A DNA stretch of 45,549 nt from JBDSLU01 sp039916225 (GCA_039916225.1 JBDSLU010000327.1:1-45549), one strand, 5' to 3'. Numbered from the stretch's first letter, positions 8,820 through 19,481 are shown. Notes: a model not told the origin generated them from the letters alone. Program-made: numbers and translations.

Positions 8820-8987
8820 TCAGAACTGGATGCGGAGCGACGCCTGCATCTGTCTCGGCGGTCGTGTCGACGTCGCCTGGCCGAACGTGGCATTGATTTG
8901 CTGCCCGGCCGGATTGAGATGCGCGGTGGTGTCGACGCCGGCGTATTGCGTGTGGTTGAACACGTGGCACGCCTCCCATCGGAACTG
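8820..8987 (-). pseudogene. C-terminal remnant of an Oar-type TonB-dependent receptor
   Basis: On the minus strand a reading frame ends at TGA 8820-8822 with the peptide pieces FRWEACHVFNHTQY, NPAGQQINATFGQ and RQMQASLRIQF. This is the classic tail of acidobacterial Oar-like TonB-dependent receptors (R-x-E-x-F-N-x-F-N-H ... F-G-x-I ... R-x-M-Q-x-x-L-x-x-x-F, aromatic C-terminal residue for outer-membrane insertion). Only about 50 residues remain. Upstream of about 8987 the frame loses all resemblance, so roughly 95 percent of the gene is missing. The usual Phe after RWEA is replaced by Cys. Confidence 0.65.
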
Positions 8988-8989
8988 TC

Positions 8990-9241
8990 TTGCCGGCACT
9001 ACCGTCGCTGGCCGGCGCGCAGCCGGCTCCGTCGACGACGGATACGTCCCGCGGGCTCAGCATTCGCTACGCGGACGGGCGGACCGTCACCAGGCCGCTG
9101 CCCCGGTCTGGCGGGATGTGGACGCCGCGCTTTCCGAGGATCCCGGGCGCCGAGACATCCCGAAACGGCTTGGCGCTGGCCACGCTCGACGTGCGCGGAG
9201 TGGCTCGGGCGGATGCCTACGGCCGCGGCGCGGGCGGATGA
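8990..9241 (+). pseudogene. N-terminal fragment of a secreted protein, truncated
   Basis: A plus-strand frame opens at TTG 8990 and ends at 9241, overlapping the convergent VKOR gene by 25 bp. It starts like the end of a signal peptide (LPSLAGAQPAPSTTD) and continues GLSIRYADGRTVTRPL, GGMWTPRFPRI and NGLALATLDVRGV. This is ordinary protein-like composition, unlike the Arg-rich shadow frames around it. It then degenerates. I read it as the front of a lost secreted protein fused to the TonB-receptor remnant at a deletion point near 8988. A real short protein cannot be excluded. Confidence 0.35.
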
Positions 9242-10101
9242 AAGCCGGTGAGCTCGGCGAGCCGCGTCGGGGTGAGCACTTCCTTGATCCGCTGCCCGTC
9301 GATGATCCACGTCGGGTACTGGGCGATGCCCGCCGCCCGGCACGCCTGCGTCTGCGGCGAGCCCGGCCCGCCCGAACTGCACTCGACATAGGGCAGGCGC
9401 TTGGCTGACTCGCCGAAGAGTTCCTTCTGCTCGACGCAGTGCGGGCACCAGTAGGCGCCGTACATCTTCGCCCCGCGCTGGGTGAGATGCACCGCGAGCG
9501 CCCGGGTGATCGGATCTTCGACCGCCGGAGGCCGGCCGAGGACGCCGACGTAGTTGAGATGCAGGAGGCCGATGACGACGGCCGCCGCCGGGACGACGCG
9601 CACGAGCACGCGGCCCCAGGTGAGGCCGGGCATTCCGGCTGGCCTTTGGCTGGTCGCCACCACGAACAGCGCCGTCATGATGGCGAGCGACGTGAGGCAG
9701 TACGGACAGGTGGCACCGAGCAGCGTGATTGACACCGTCGTCAAGTAGACGCTGTAGAGCACGCCGACGAACGACACCGTCCACGACGTGATCCACTGCC
9801 AGTCGGCGCGTCGGATGAAGGCCACCGCCGCCAGCGTGGCGTAGGCGAGCAGGCCCCAGGCCGCTGTCGGCACGCCGAGGAGCGTCGCCCAGCGGCTCGA
9901 CAGGATCGTGTCGCAGCCGCTGTCGATGCCGCAGCCCTGGACGCCGCTGCCGCTCGAAGCCGCCCACGACAGATAGGCCGTCAAGGCCATCCCGACGAGG
10001 CTGAGTACCAGGATCGGCCAGTTCGGACGAGGCCGCGCCGCAACCGACTGGAGACGCGGCCGAACGTCGTGCTCGCTCTTGAGTCGTGCCTTTCGGCCCA
10101 T
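9217..10101 (-). CDS. Vitamin K epoxide reductase (VKOR) family protein fused to thioredoxin-like domain
   Basis: 294 aa. Residues about 28-185 form the VKOR four-to-five-helix bundle with the loop cysteines C57 and C63 (QGCGIDSGCDTIL), the adjacent SSRWATLLGVP segment and the quinone-site CPYC (C132, C135). Residues about 195-294 form a thioredoxin-like domain with CPHC (C219, C222), the cis-Pro region QYPTWIIDG and an extra cysteine pair (C241, C254). Such fusions make protein disulfide bonds in the periplasm: the Trx domain is oxidised by VKOR, which passes electrons to quinone, replacing DsbA/DsbB. The gene stands alone, divergent from the PilT-type gene. The 167-bp gap between them shows nothing else. 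Confidence 0.92.
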   Translation of the reverse strand: MGRKARLKSEHDVRPRLQSVAARPRPNWPILVLSLVGMALTAYLSWAASSGSGVQGCGIDSGCDTILSSRWATLLGVPTAAWGLLAYATLAAVAFIRRADWQWITSWTVSFVGVLYSVYLTTVSITLLGATCPYCLTSLAIMTALFVVATSQRPAGMPGLTWGRVLVRVVPAAAVVIGLLHLNYVGVLGRPPAVEDPITRALAVHLTQRGAKMYGAYWCPHCVEQKELFGESAKRLPYVECSSGGPGSPQTQACRAAGIAQYPTWIIDGQRIKEVLTPTRLAELTGFHPPAPRP

Positions 10102-10268
10102 GCGGGGAGTCTACTCGACGGCCGCACGGTGCCGTGTGCTGCGGCTGCCCATGACTGCGCGAGGGTTCGCACCGCTGCCGCGCCGAGCGGTCACGAAACC
10201 TCGGCGGGGGCCGATACCTCGTGTGGGTGCCGCTTATCGCGTCCCCTGGCTACCGCTGCGACACAAAC

Positions 10269-11456
10269 ATGACCGCCGAGCTCTCGACCATCGCCGACCA
10301 CCTGTTCGGCCCCTTGCCGTCCATGCCGCCGAACTTCAGCACGCCTTCGGTCATCTGGCAGATGCTCGATTCAGGCACCGGCATCAGCGACCTGATCCTC
10401 TCACCCGGGCGGCCGCCGCAGGTGGAGCAGCACGGCGAGCTGTCGTCCGTCGACATCAAGGCGCTGCCGATGCTGCATGCCGCCGACACCGCGCGCCTCG
10501 CCCGCGACATCATCGGCGACAACCGGACCGCGCTGCACGCGCTCCAGGAACAGGGCGCCTGCGACCTGTCCTACTCGCTGCCCGAGCGGGCGCGTTTCCG
10601 CGTCAACATCTTCCGGCAGCGCGGCAGCTTCGCCATCGTCATGCGCGTCATCCCGTCGAAGGTGCCGACGCTCGGCGAGCTCAAGCTGCCGGCGGCGCTG
10701 ATCGATATCGCCTCGCTGAAGAACGGCATCGTGCTCGTCACCGGTCCGACCGGCTCGGGCAAGTCGTCGACGCTGGCCGCCCTCATCGACCTGATCAACG
10801 AGACGCGGGCCGATCACATCCTGACCATCGAGGATCCGATCGAGTTCCTGCACTCGCACAAGAAGGCGACCGTCCATCAGCGCGAGCTGCACAGCGACAC
10901 ACCGACCTTCGCCCTGGCCCTGCGCGCCGCGCTGCGCCAGGCGCCCAAGGTGATCCTCGTCGGCGAGATGCGCGATCGCGAAACGATCGAGATCGCGCTG
11001 ACCGCCGCCGAGACCGGGCACCTCGTCTTCTCCACGCTGCACACCATCGACGCCTCGAAGACCGTCGAGCGCATCGTCGGCGCCTTCGAGGCCAACGACC
11101 AGCGCGCCGTCCGCGGCCGCCTCGCCGCCTCGTTCCGCTACTTCGTGTCGCAGCGCCTGATCCCGAAGCGGGAAGGCGGCCGCATCGCCGTCCTCGAAAT
11201 CCTCAAGTCGACCCTGCGCACGCGCGACTACATGGAAGTCGGCGAAGGGGGAGGCAAGACGCTGCTCGACGCCATGCGCGACAGCGAGATGGACGGGATG
11301 CAGTACTTCGACGGCGAGATCGAAAAACTCGTCCGCCAGGGCGTGATCTCGTCCACCACCGGCCTGCTGCACGCGACCAACGCCGGTAACCTCCGCCTCC
11401 TGATCGCCGACGTCATGGACGAAGAGATCGAAGACGGCGCCCTGATCACCTACTGA
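10269..11456 (+). CDS. pilT: PilT/PilU-family twitching-motility ATPase
   Basis: 395 aa from ATG 10269; no strong ribosome site precedes it, and an upstream GTG at 10221 is less likely. The N-terminal PAS-like domain has the family element GTGISDLILSPGRPPQV. The RecA-like core has Walker A GPTGSGKSST, Asp box TIEDPIEFLHSHK, Walker B VILVGEMRDRETIEIAL and His box ETGHLVFSTLHT. Proteins of this type power type IV pilus retraction as cytoplasmic hexamers. The C-terminus ends DVMDEEIEDGALITY and lacks an obvious AIRNLIRE motif of true PilT, so it may be a PilU-like or stand-alone paralogue. No other pilus genes are in the window. Confidence 0.88.
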   Translation: MTAELSTIADHLFGPLPSMPPNFSTPSVIWQMLDSGTGISDLILSPGRPPQVEQHGELSSVDIKALPMLHAADTARLARDIIGDNRTALHALQEQGACDLSYSLPERARFRVNIFRQRGSFAIVMRVIPSKVPTLGELKLPAALIDIASLKNGIVLVTGPTGSGKSSTLAALIDLINETRADHILTIEDPIEFLHSHKKATVHQRELHSDTPTFALALRAALRQAPKVILVGEMRDRETIEIALTAAETGHLVFSTLHTIDASKTVERIVGAFEANDQRAVRGRLAASFRYFVSQRLIPKREGGRIAVLEILKSTLRTRDYMEVGEGGGKTLLDAMRDSEMDGMQYFDGEIEKLVRQGVISSTTGLLHATNAGNLRLLIADVMDEEIEDGALITY

Positions 11457-11594
11457 CTACGATTGATTGCGGCGAGCGTCGGACTCTGACAGCGCCAAGC
11501 GATACCCGACCCACGGCTCGGTCACGATGTAGACGGGACTGGACGGCGTCGGCTCGAGGCGCTGGCGCCGCGCCCGTGCCGAGAGCTGGCTGGC
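11457..11594 (-). pseudogene. KdpE-like winged-helix C-terminal fragment
   Basis: The minus-strand frame ending at TAG 11457-11459 contains RLEPTPSSPVYIVTEPWVGYRL. That is the last beta-hairpin of an OmpR/KdpE-type DNA-binding domain (compare RRKVEADSSNPTR and LSEPWVGYRF in the intact kdpE at 19544-20242). The receiver domain and the recognition helix are gone. Upstream residues (ASQLSARARRQ) look like a decayed copy of the helix that normally reads VAQLRRK. It lies directly beside kup, so this may be a dead duplicate regulator of potassium uptake. Confidence 0.6.
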
Positions 11595-11732
11595 TCGGAG
11601 CAGCAGGCGGTGCCTGAACGCGATGTCCGACAGCCCCTCCGTCCCCTGGTCCGCCACCGGCCTGCGGCTGGTGCTTTGGCGCCGGCCATTGTCGCGTTCG
11701 CGGCAGGCGTGATCGGGGGCCGGAAGCATGCG

Positions 11733-13679
11733 ATGAACGATTACGCGGCATACGGCGGGGGCACCCATGAGGTAATGTCTTCGTTGCTCGGAGGCGTACC
11801 CGTCGTCGTGTCCAGTTCTGCTCCCAAGGCGATCCTGCCGCTTGCGGTAGCGGCCGTCGGTGTCGTCTACGGCGACATCGGTACCAGCCCGCTTTACGCA
11901 CTACGTGAGTGCTTCCACGGCTCGCATGCCGTGCCGGTCACGCCCGGCAATGTTCTGGGCGTACTGTCGCTGATCGTCTACTCCCTCCTGCTGGTCATCT
12001 CGATCAAGTACATCGCGATCGTGATGCGGGCCGACAATCAGGGCGAGGGCGGCATCCTGGCGCTCACCGCCTTGATTCCGCCCAGACCGGACAATGCCTT
12101 CGCGGGGCCCGTGTTGGTCCTGCTCGGCATCTTCGGTGCGGCCCTCCTCTACGGCGATGGGATGATCACACCAGCCATCACCGTGCTGAGCGCGGTCGAG
12201 GGTATCAACGTGCTGACGCCGCTCGTGGCGCACTACGTGGTGCCTATCGCGGTGGTCATCATCGTGGGCGTCTTCGCCATCCAGCGCCACGGCACGCACC
12301 GGGTCGGCACGCTGTTCGGACCAGTCATGGTGATCTGGTTCCTGGTGCTGGCGGCGCTCGGCATCGCCTGGCTGCCGACGAACTGGTTTCTGCTCACCGC
12401 CTTCGATCCACGCCACGCGGGCCGCTTCTTCATCGAGCATGGATGGCACGGCTTCGCCGTGCTCGGCGCGGTGTTCCTCGTGGTGACCGGGGGAGAGGCC
12501 CTGTATGCGGACATGGGGCACTTCGGTAAGCGGCCCATACGGCTGGCGTGGTTCGCCCTGGTCCTGCCCGCACTCCTGCTCAACTATTTCGGCCAGGGTG
12601 CGCTGTTGCTGGCCGATCCCGCTGCCGCATCCCAGCCATTCTTTCTACTGGCGCCGCGATGGGCCTTGGTCCCCCTGGTCATCCTCGCGACGGCGGCCGC
12701 CATCATCGCGTCGCAGGCGCTCATTTCGGGTGCGTTCTCCTTGACCCGGCAGGCTGTGCAACTCGGCTACTGTCCGCGGCTCGCCGTCGATCACACGTCG
12801 GCCGCCGAGATGGGCCAGGTCTACGTCCCGCAAGTGAATTGGGCCTTGATGGTCTGCACCATCGCGATCGTCATCGGCTTCGGTTCGTCGACGAGCCTGG
12901 CCGCGGCGTACGGGATTGCCGTCACCTTGACGATGGTGATTACCGCTTTGCTGTTGCATGTCGTCCTTACTGAGCGGTGGGGTTGGCCCCTGCCAGTCGC
13001 ACTGTTGGTGACCGGAACGTTCTTGGCGATTGATCTCGCGTTCTTCGGCGCCAACGCGTTGAAGATCGCGCATGGCGGCTGGCTCCCTCTGGTGATCGGG
13101 GTCGTGCTGTTCACCCTGATGACCACGTGGAAGACCGGCCGGCGTATCCTCGGCGAGCGACTGGCGAGCCGCGCGACGCCCCTCGACCAGTTCTTGCCGG
13201 CGGTCCTGAGCTCGCCCCCCGTCCGGGTGCCTGGGACGGCCGTGTTCATGGCAGGTCAGGGCCGGGTCACGCCGGTCGCGCTCGTTCACAACCTGCGCTA
13301 CAACAAGGTGCTGCATCAGCACGTGGTCGTCCTTACGGTGACGACCGAACCGGTGCCCCACGTGACGGGCGAGCGCTGCCGCACGGTGACGCGACTGGCG
13401 AACGGTATCTACCAGATCACCATCCGCTATGGCTTCATGGAGGATCCCGACGTTCCGGATGCCCTGCGAGCGGCGCAGGCGGATGGGCTCGAGATCGACT
13501 CGGACGACGTGGCCTATTTCCTCGGGCGTGAAACTCTGATCGTTACCTCGCGGCCCGGCATGGCCCGTTGGCGAGAGACCCTGTTCGTGCTGATGACTCG
13601 AAATGCCGCGGGCCCGGCAGCGTACTTCAGGCTGCCACCCCATCAGGTCGTCGAACTCGGCGTTCAGGTCGAGCTGTAA
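11733..13679 (+). CDS. kup: Kup-type low-affinity potassium uptake protein
   Basis: 648 aa from ATG 11733, which has GGAAG 6 nt upstream; ATG 11775 is an alternative and the open frame reaches back to 11610. Signature GVVYGDIGTSPLYALRE near the N-terminus, then SIKYIAIVMRADNQGEGGI, LYGDGMITPAITVLSAVEGI and GGEALYADMGHFG. About 12 membrane segments are followed by a soluble C-terminal domain from about residue 475. The family imports K+ with protons. The gene converges with the kdpD-N gene (71-bp gap, no clear terminator). Pairing a low-affinity Kup with the high-affinity Kdp system in one locus is physiologically coherent. Confidence 0.95.
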   Translation: MNDYAAYGGGTHEVMSSLLGGVPVVVSSSAPKAILPLAVAAVGVVYGDIGTSPLYALRECFHGSHAVPVTPGNVLGVLSLIVYSLLLVISIKYIAIVMRADNQGEGGILALTALIPPRPDNAFAGPVLVLLGIFGAALLYGDGMITPAITVLSAVEGINVLTPLVAHYVVPIAVVIIVGVFAIQRHGTHRVGTLFGPVMVIWFLVLAALGIAWLPTNWFLLTAFDPRHAGRFFIEHGWHGFAVLGAVFLVVTGGEALYADMGHFGKRPIRLAWFALVLPALLLNYFGQGALLLADPAAASQPFFLLAPRWALVPLVILATAAAIIASQALISGAFSLTRQAVQLGYCPRLAVDHTSAAEMGQVYVPQVNWALMVCTIAIVIGFGSSTSLAAAYGIAVTLTMVITALLLHVVLTERWGWPLPVALLVTGTFLAIDLAFFGANALKIAHGGWLPLVIGVVLFTLMTTWKTGRRILGERLASRATPLDQFLPAVLSSPPVRVPGTAVFMAGQGRVTPVALVHNLRYNKVLHQHVVVLTVTTEPVPHVTGERCRTVTRLANGIYQITIRYGFMEDPDVPDALRAAQADGLEIDSDDVAYFLGRETLIVTSRPGMARWRETLFVLMTRNAAGPAAYFRLPPHQVVELGVQVEL

Positions 13680-13750
13680 CAAGAGCCGTACCAATCAGGG
13701 GGCAGTTCAGTCTCGGAAACAGCAATCGGAACGTCCAGCTACGGCGAGGG

Positions 13751-14887
13751 TCAGACGTCCGTGAGCGGCACGACCTGGATCGCCGCATCGGGGACGGCGC
13801 CGAGAAAACGGTCGAGCGTCGAACCGCGCCACAGCAGGTCCCAACGCGATCGCGCGCTCTGGCCGAAGATCACGTGCGTCACACCTTCGCGTTGCGCGAA
13901 GGCGACGAGCCCGTCCGATGGCCGTTCGGCCCGCACCCGCACCACCGTCGCGCCGAGGGTTTCGGCCAGTTGGATGTTCTGCTGCAACGCATCGGCATCG
14001 GTCGAGCGCATTCGCCCCGGCGTCTCGCCCGGCGTTTCGACGTAGACAGCGTACCAGCGGGCGCCGAGCCGCCCAGCAATCCGGGCGCCGGTGCGGACGA
14101 CGCGAGGCGCCAGCGCGTTTGAGCTCATGCACACCATTACGCGTTCGGGGATCAGCGCCGGCTCGAGCCCTTCGCTGGCGCGATAGCTGGCTGCCTTATC
14201 GCTGACCTCGTCGGCCACCGCGCGTAGCGCCAGTTCGCGCAGCGTCGACAGGTTGCCCTTGCGGAAGAAGTGCGCGAGTGCCTGCTCGACCTTCTCGGGG
14301 CGGTAGATCTTGCCTTCGCGCAGGCGCCGGCGCAGCTCCTCGACGGTGACGTCAACGTTGATCACCTCATCAGCCCGATCGAGGAACGTATCCGGTACGG
14401 TCTCGCGGACGCGGACACCGGTGGCCCGCGCTACCGCGTCGTTCAGTGTCTCCAGGTGCTGGATGTTGACGGCGGTGAGCACGGCGATGCCGGCGTCGAG
14501 CAGGTCCAGCACATCCTCGTAGCGCTTGGCGTGGCGGCTGCCCTCGACGTTGCTGTGCGCCAGTTCGTCGACGACGCACACCTCTGGGCGGCGCCGCCTG
14601 ATCGCCTCGACGTCCATCTCCGGCACGACGACGCCACGATAGTCGACCTCGAGGCGCGGGACGATCTCGAGGCCTTGAATCTGCGCCTCGGTGTCGGCGC
14701 GGCCGTGCGTCTCGACGTAGCCGATGACCACGTCCCGCCCCTGCGCACGCCGGGCGTTGGCCTCCTGCAACATCTCGTAGGTCTTGCCCACGCCTGGGGC
14801 GGCGCCGATGTAAATGCGCAGCCGGGCCCGCCCCGCTGTCCGCGAGCGGGCGAGGAGGGCGTCCGGCGAAAGGCGGACCGGCGGCAT
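13751..14887 (-). CDS. kdpD: KdpD N-terminal protein (KdpD sensor domain + UspA domain, no kinase)
   Basis: 378 aa. Residues about 20-230 are the KdpD sensor domain with Walker A GAAPGVGKT (28-36), GYVETHGR and Walker B-like CVVDELAHSN. Residues about 245-375 are a universal-stress-protein-like domain (MVCMSSNALAPRVVR). It ends at 378 with PLTDV, exactly where full-length KdpD would continue into membrane helices and kinase. Those parts are encoded separately at 20239-21762. The gene is last in the kdp operon, 6 bp after kdpC. In full-length KdpD this part senses K+, ATP and, in some species, c-di-AMP; here it presumably acts in trans on the kinase. Confidence 0.9.
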   Translation of the reverse strand: MPPVRLSPDALLARSRTAGRARLRIYIGAAPGVGKTYEMLQEANARRAQGRDVVIGYVETHGRADTEAQIQGLEIVPRLEVDYRGVVVPEMDVEAIRRRRPEVCVVDELAHSNVEGSRHAKRYEDVLDLLDAGIAVLTAVNIQHLETLNDAVARATGVRVRETVPDTFLDRADEVINVDVTVEELRRRLREGKIYRPEKVEQALAHFFRKGNLSTLRELALRAVADEVSDKAASYRASEGLEPALIPERVMVCMSSNALAPRVVRTGARIAGRLGARWYAVYVETPGETPGRMRSTDADALQQNIQLAETLGATVVRVRAERPSDGLVAFAQREGVTHVIFGQSARSRWDLLWRGSTLDRFLGAVPDAAIQVVPLTDV

Positions 14888-14893
14888 GGGGAC

Positions 14894-15475
14894 CTACCGC
14901 CGCATCGGCGCCCGCTCGTCCAGCGCCAGGTTCAGCAGCAGGACGTTGACCACCGGCTCACCGAGGACGCCGAACGCCCGGCCCTCGGTGTGTCTGGTCA
15001 CGAGGGCACGCACGACGGTTTCCGACAGACCCCGTTGCCGCGCCACCCGCCGCATCTGGAACCTCGCCGCGGCCGGGCTGATGTGCGGATCGAGGCCCGA
15101 ACCCGACGCGGTCACCAGGTCGACGGGCACCGGCACGCCGGGATTGTCGGCCCGCAGCCGGGCGACGTCGTCGGCGACGCGGGCGATCAGCGTCTTGTTC
15201 GTCGGACCTAGGTTCGAACCCGACGACGCGGCAGCATCATAGCCTGCGCCAGCGGCCGATGGCCGCGAATAGAAATAGCCTGGCGAGGTGAACGGCTGAC
15301 CCAGGAGGCGTGAGCCGATCAGGCGGCCGTGGCGCGTGATCAATTGCCCGTTGGCGTGATCCGGGAACAGCGTCTGCGCCAGGACCGTGACGACGGCGGG
15401 ATAAATGCCGCCGAGCAGGACCGTCGTGACGAGCGTCATCAGCACAGCGGTCTTGAGGTGCGCGCCCATCTGCAT
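14894..15475 (-). CDS. kdpC: Potassium-transporting ATPase subunit KdpC
   Basis: 193 aa. The start is fixed at ATG 15475 by a strong GAGGAG ribosome site 7 nt upstream; a GTG at 15490 would overlap kdpB but puts five extra residues before the natural start. One N-terminal membrane helix (TAVLMTLVTTVLLGGIYPAV), then the periplasmic domain with GSRLLGQPFTSPGYFYSRPS and DLVTASGSGLDPHISPAAA, both KdpC hallmarks. It stabilises the KdpFABC complex and raises ATP affinity. It sits between kdpB (11 bp) and the kdpD-N gene (6 bp). Confidence 0.96.
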   Translation of the reverse strand: MQMGAHLKTAVLMTLVTTVLLGGIYPAVVTVLAQTLFPDHANGQLITRHGRLIGSRLLGQPFTSPGYFYSRPSAAGAGYDAAASSGSNLGPTNKTLIARVADDVARLRADNPGVPVPVDLVTASGSGLDPHISPAAARFQMRRVARQRGLSETVVRALVTRHTEGRAFGVLGEPVVNVLLLNLALDERAPMRR

Positions 15476-15486
15476 GTTGGTTCTCC

Positions 15487-17523
<2,037 letters not shown>

Positions 17524-17538
17524 AGAAAGAGCTGTCGT

Positions 17539-19275
17539 TCAGAACGTGGTGCCGGCCTGGAGCAGCAGGTGCTCGACAATCGGCCCGAGGCTGATGACCG
17601 GGAAGAAAGTCAGTACGCCGACGATGACGATCACACCGACGAGCAGCATGGCGAAAAGCGGTGTGGTGACGGGGAACGATCCGGGCGACGGCGGGACGCG
17701 CGTCTTTCCGGCCAGGTTGCCGGCCAAGGCCAGCATCGGCACGATGGTCAGGAAGCGACCGATCAGCATGGACACACCGATCGTGGCGTTGTACCAGGGC
17801 GTGTTCGCCGACAGACCGGCAAAGGCCGAGCCGTTGTTCGCCGTGCCCGAGGTGAAGGCGTAGAGCAGCTGGGACAGGCCGTGCGGGCCGGGATTCGACA
17901 GGCTCGATGTCCCGAAGCTCGGAGAGATCGCCGAGATGCCGGTGAACAGCAGGGTCACGAGCGGGAAGACGAGGATGGCGAGCATGGCCATCTGCACGTC
18001 GAAGGCCTCGATCTTCTTGCCCAGATACTCCGGCGTCCGGCCCACCATGAGCCCGGCGATGAAGACCGCGAGGACGACGAAGATCAGCATGCCGTAGAGG
18101 CCGGCGCCGACGCCGCCGAAGATCACCTCGCCGAGCATCATGTTGACCAGCGGCACCAGCCCGCCAAGCGGCGTGAACGAGTCGTGCATGGCGTTGACCG
18201 CGCCACAGCTCGCGTCCGTCGTGACCGTGGCGAAGAGCGCGGACCCGGCGATGCCGAACCGCGCCTCCTTGCCTTCCATGTTGCCGCCCGGACACATCGC
18301 GCCGGCGGTCTGATCGGTGCCGGCGAACAAGGGGTTGCCGCGCGCCTCGGCCCAATAGCAGACCGTCACGCCGACAAGGAAGAGGGCGGCCATGGCCGCC
18401 CAGATCGCCCAGCCGTGCCGCCGCGATCGCGTCATGCGGCCGAGCGTGGCGGTGAGCCCGGCCGGAATGGCGAAGATCGCCAGCAACTCGAGGGCGTTGG
18501 TGGTGGCGGTCGGATTCTCGAAGGGATGCGCGCTGTTGGCGTTGAAGAAGCCGCCCCCGTTGGTGCCCAACATCTTGATCGCTTCCTGCGAGGCGACCGG
18601 TCCCTGCGCGATCACCTGCTCGGTCACGGCGCCCTGCGGATCGACGAGCTGGGCGCGGTCGTAGGGGCGCAGGTTTTGGACAACGCCCTGCGACACCAGG
18701 ACCATGGCCCCGACGAAGCAGAACGGCAGCAGCACCCACAGCGTGCCGCGGGTGAGATCGACCCAGAAGTTGCCGAGGCCCTCGCGCCGCTCATTGGCGA
18801 TGCCGCGGATGAAGGCGATGGCCAGGGCCATCCCGACGGCGGCCGAGACGAAATTGTGGTACGCCAGGCCGGCCATCTGGGTCAGGTAGCTCATCGTCGA
18901 TTCGCCGACGTAGGCCTGCCAGTTGGTGTTGGTCGTGAAGGACGCCGCGGTGTTGAAGGCCAGATCCGGCGCAACCGCGGCCAAGCCCTGCGGATTGAGC
19001 GGGAGGAAAGCCTGGACCCGCAGCAGCGCGTAGAGCACGAGCATCGAGACCAGGCTGAAGGCCAGCATCGCCATGCCGTACTCGATCCCGCGCATCTCGC
19101 GCGTCTCGTCGACGGCGGTCAGGCGGTAGATCGCGCGCTCGATCGGGCGCAGCACTGGATCGAGCCACGTCCGTTCGCGGGCGAAGACGCGGGCCATGAA
19201 CGCGCCCAGCGGCTCGGTCACCGCGGCGACCGCGGCGAGGAAGAGGAGGATCTGCAGCCAGCCGTTGGCGGTCAT
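17539..19275 (-). CDS. kdpA: Potassium-transporting ATPase subunit KdpA
   Basis: 578 aa, about ten membrane helices. The four selectivity-filter segments of this channel-like subunit are visible: NTNWQAYVG, GTNGGGFFNANSAHPFENP, CGAVNAMHDSFTPLGG and GTANNGSAFAGL. KdpA selects K+ and hands it to KdpB. It starts 1 bp after the kdpF stop codon (kdpF ends at 19277, kdpA begins at 19275), so translation is probably coupled. Confidence 0.97.
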   Translation of the reverse strand: MTANGWLQILLFLAAVAAVTEPLGAFMARVFARERTWLDPVLRPIERAIYRLTAVDETREMRGIEYGMAMLAFSLVSMLVLYALLRVQAFLPLNPQGLAAVAPDLAFNTAASFTTNTNWQAYVGESTMSYLTQMAGLAYHNFVSAAVGMALAIAFIRGIANERREGLGNFWVDLTRGTLWVLLPFCFVGAMVLVSQGVVQNLRPYDRAQLVDPQGAVTEQVIAQGPVASQEAIKMLGTNGGGFFNANSAHPFENPTATTNALELLAIFAIPAGLTATLGRMTRSRRHGWAIWAAMAALFLVGVTVCYWAEARGNPLFAGTDQTAGAMCPGGNMEGKEARFGIAGSALFATVTTDASCGAVNAMHDSFTPLGGLVPLVNMMLGEVIFGGVGAGLYGMLIFVVLAVFIAGLMVGRTPEYLGKKIEAFDVQMAMLAILVFPLVTLLFTGISAISPSFGTSSLSNPGPHGLSQLLYAFTSGTANNGSAFAGLSANTPWYNATIGVSMLIGRFLTIVPMLALAGNLAGKTRVPPSPGSFPVTTPLFAMLLVGVIVIVGVLTFFPVISLGPIVEHLLLQAGTTF

Positions 19276-19276
19276 C

Positions 19277-19366
19277 TCAAAACCGCTCCGGCCGCAGCAT
19301 CGCGTAGACGAGATAGGCGAACAGGAGCGCTGCGATGGCGAGCGCGGCGAGGGAATCGAAGGGCAT
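19277..19366 (-). CDS. kdpF: Potassium-transporting ATPase subunit KdpF
   Basis: 29 aa: a single hydrophobic helix (LAALAIAALLFAYLVYAMLR) ending in the typical LRPERF tail of KdpF. The ATG at 19366 has GAGGTGA 5 nt upstream, which decides this start against longer upstream frames. KdpF is the small lipid-like stabilising subunit of KdpFABC. It is immediately followed by kdpA. Confidence 0.9.
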   Translation of the reverse strand: MPFDSLAALAIAALLFAYLVYAMLRPERF

Positions 19367-19376
19367 CGGCGTCACC

Positions 19377-19475
19377 TCAGGACGGCCGCCGGCAGGCGGC
19401 CAGGTAGACGCCGGCGAGAGCGAAGAAGGCCACTGTTGCGGCGACGCAGGCGGCATCGATCCATGTGCTGACCAC
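19377..19475 (-). CDS. Small single-helix membrane protein upstream of kdpF
   Basis: 32 codons from GTG 19475 to TGA 19377-19379: one hydrophobic helix (AACVAATVAFFALAGVYLAA) flanked by charged residues, ending CRRPS. The stop lies inside the kdpF ribosome site, so the two are in one transcript. Similar tiny helices with an AFFAL-x-x-x-Y-x-x-x-C pattern occur, as I recall, before kdpF in other bacteria, usually unannotated. No ribosome site is clear. Function unknown; a Kdp-associated micro-subunit is a guess. Confidence 0.5.
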   Translation of the reverse strand: MVSTWIDAACVAATVAFFALAGVYLAACRRPS

Positions 19476-19481
19476 CCGATC

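Noticed and set aside
11457..11732. c-di-AMP (ydaO-type) riboswitch upstream of kup
   Set aside because: Considered because kup and kdp genes often carry one, but no conserved ydaO core could be recognised by eye; the space is partly the KdpE-like fragment.
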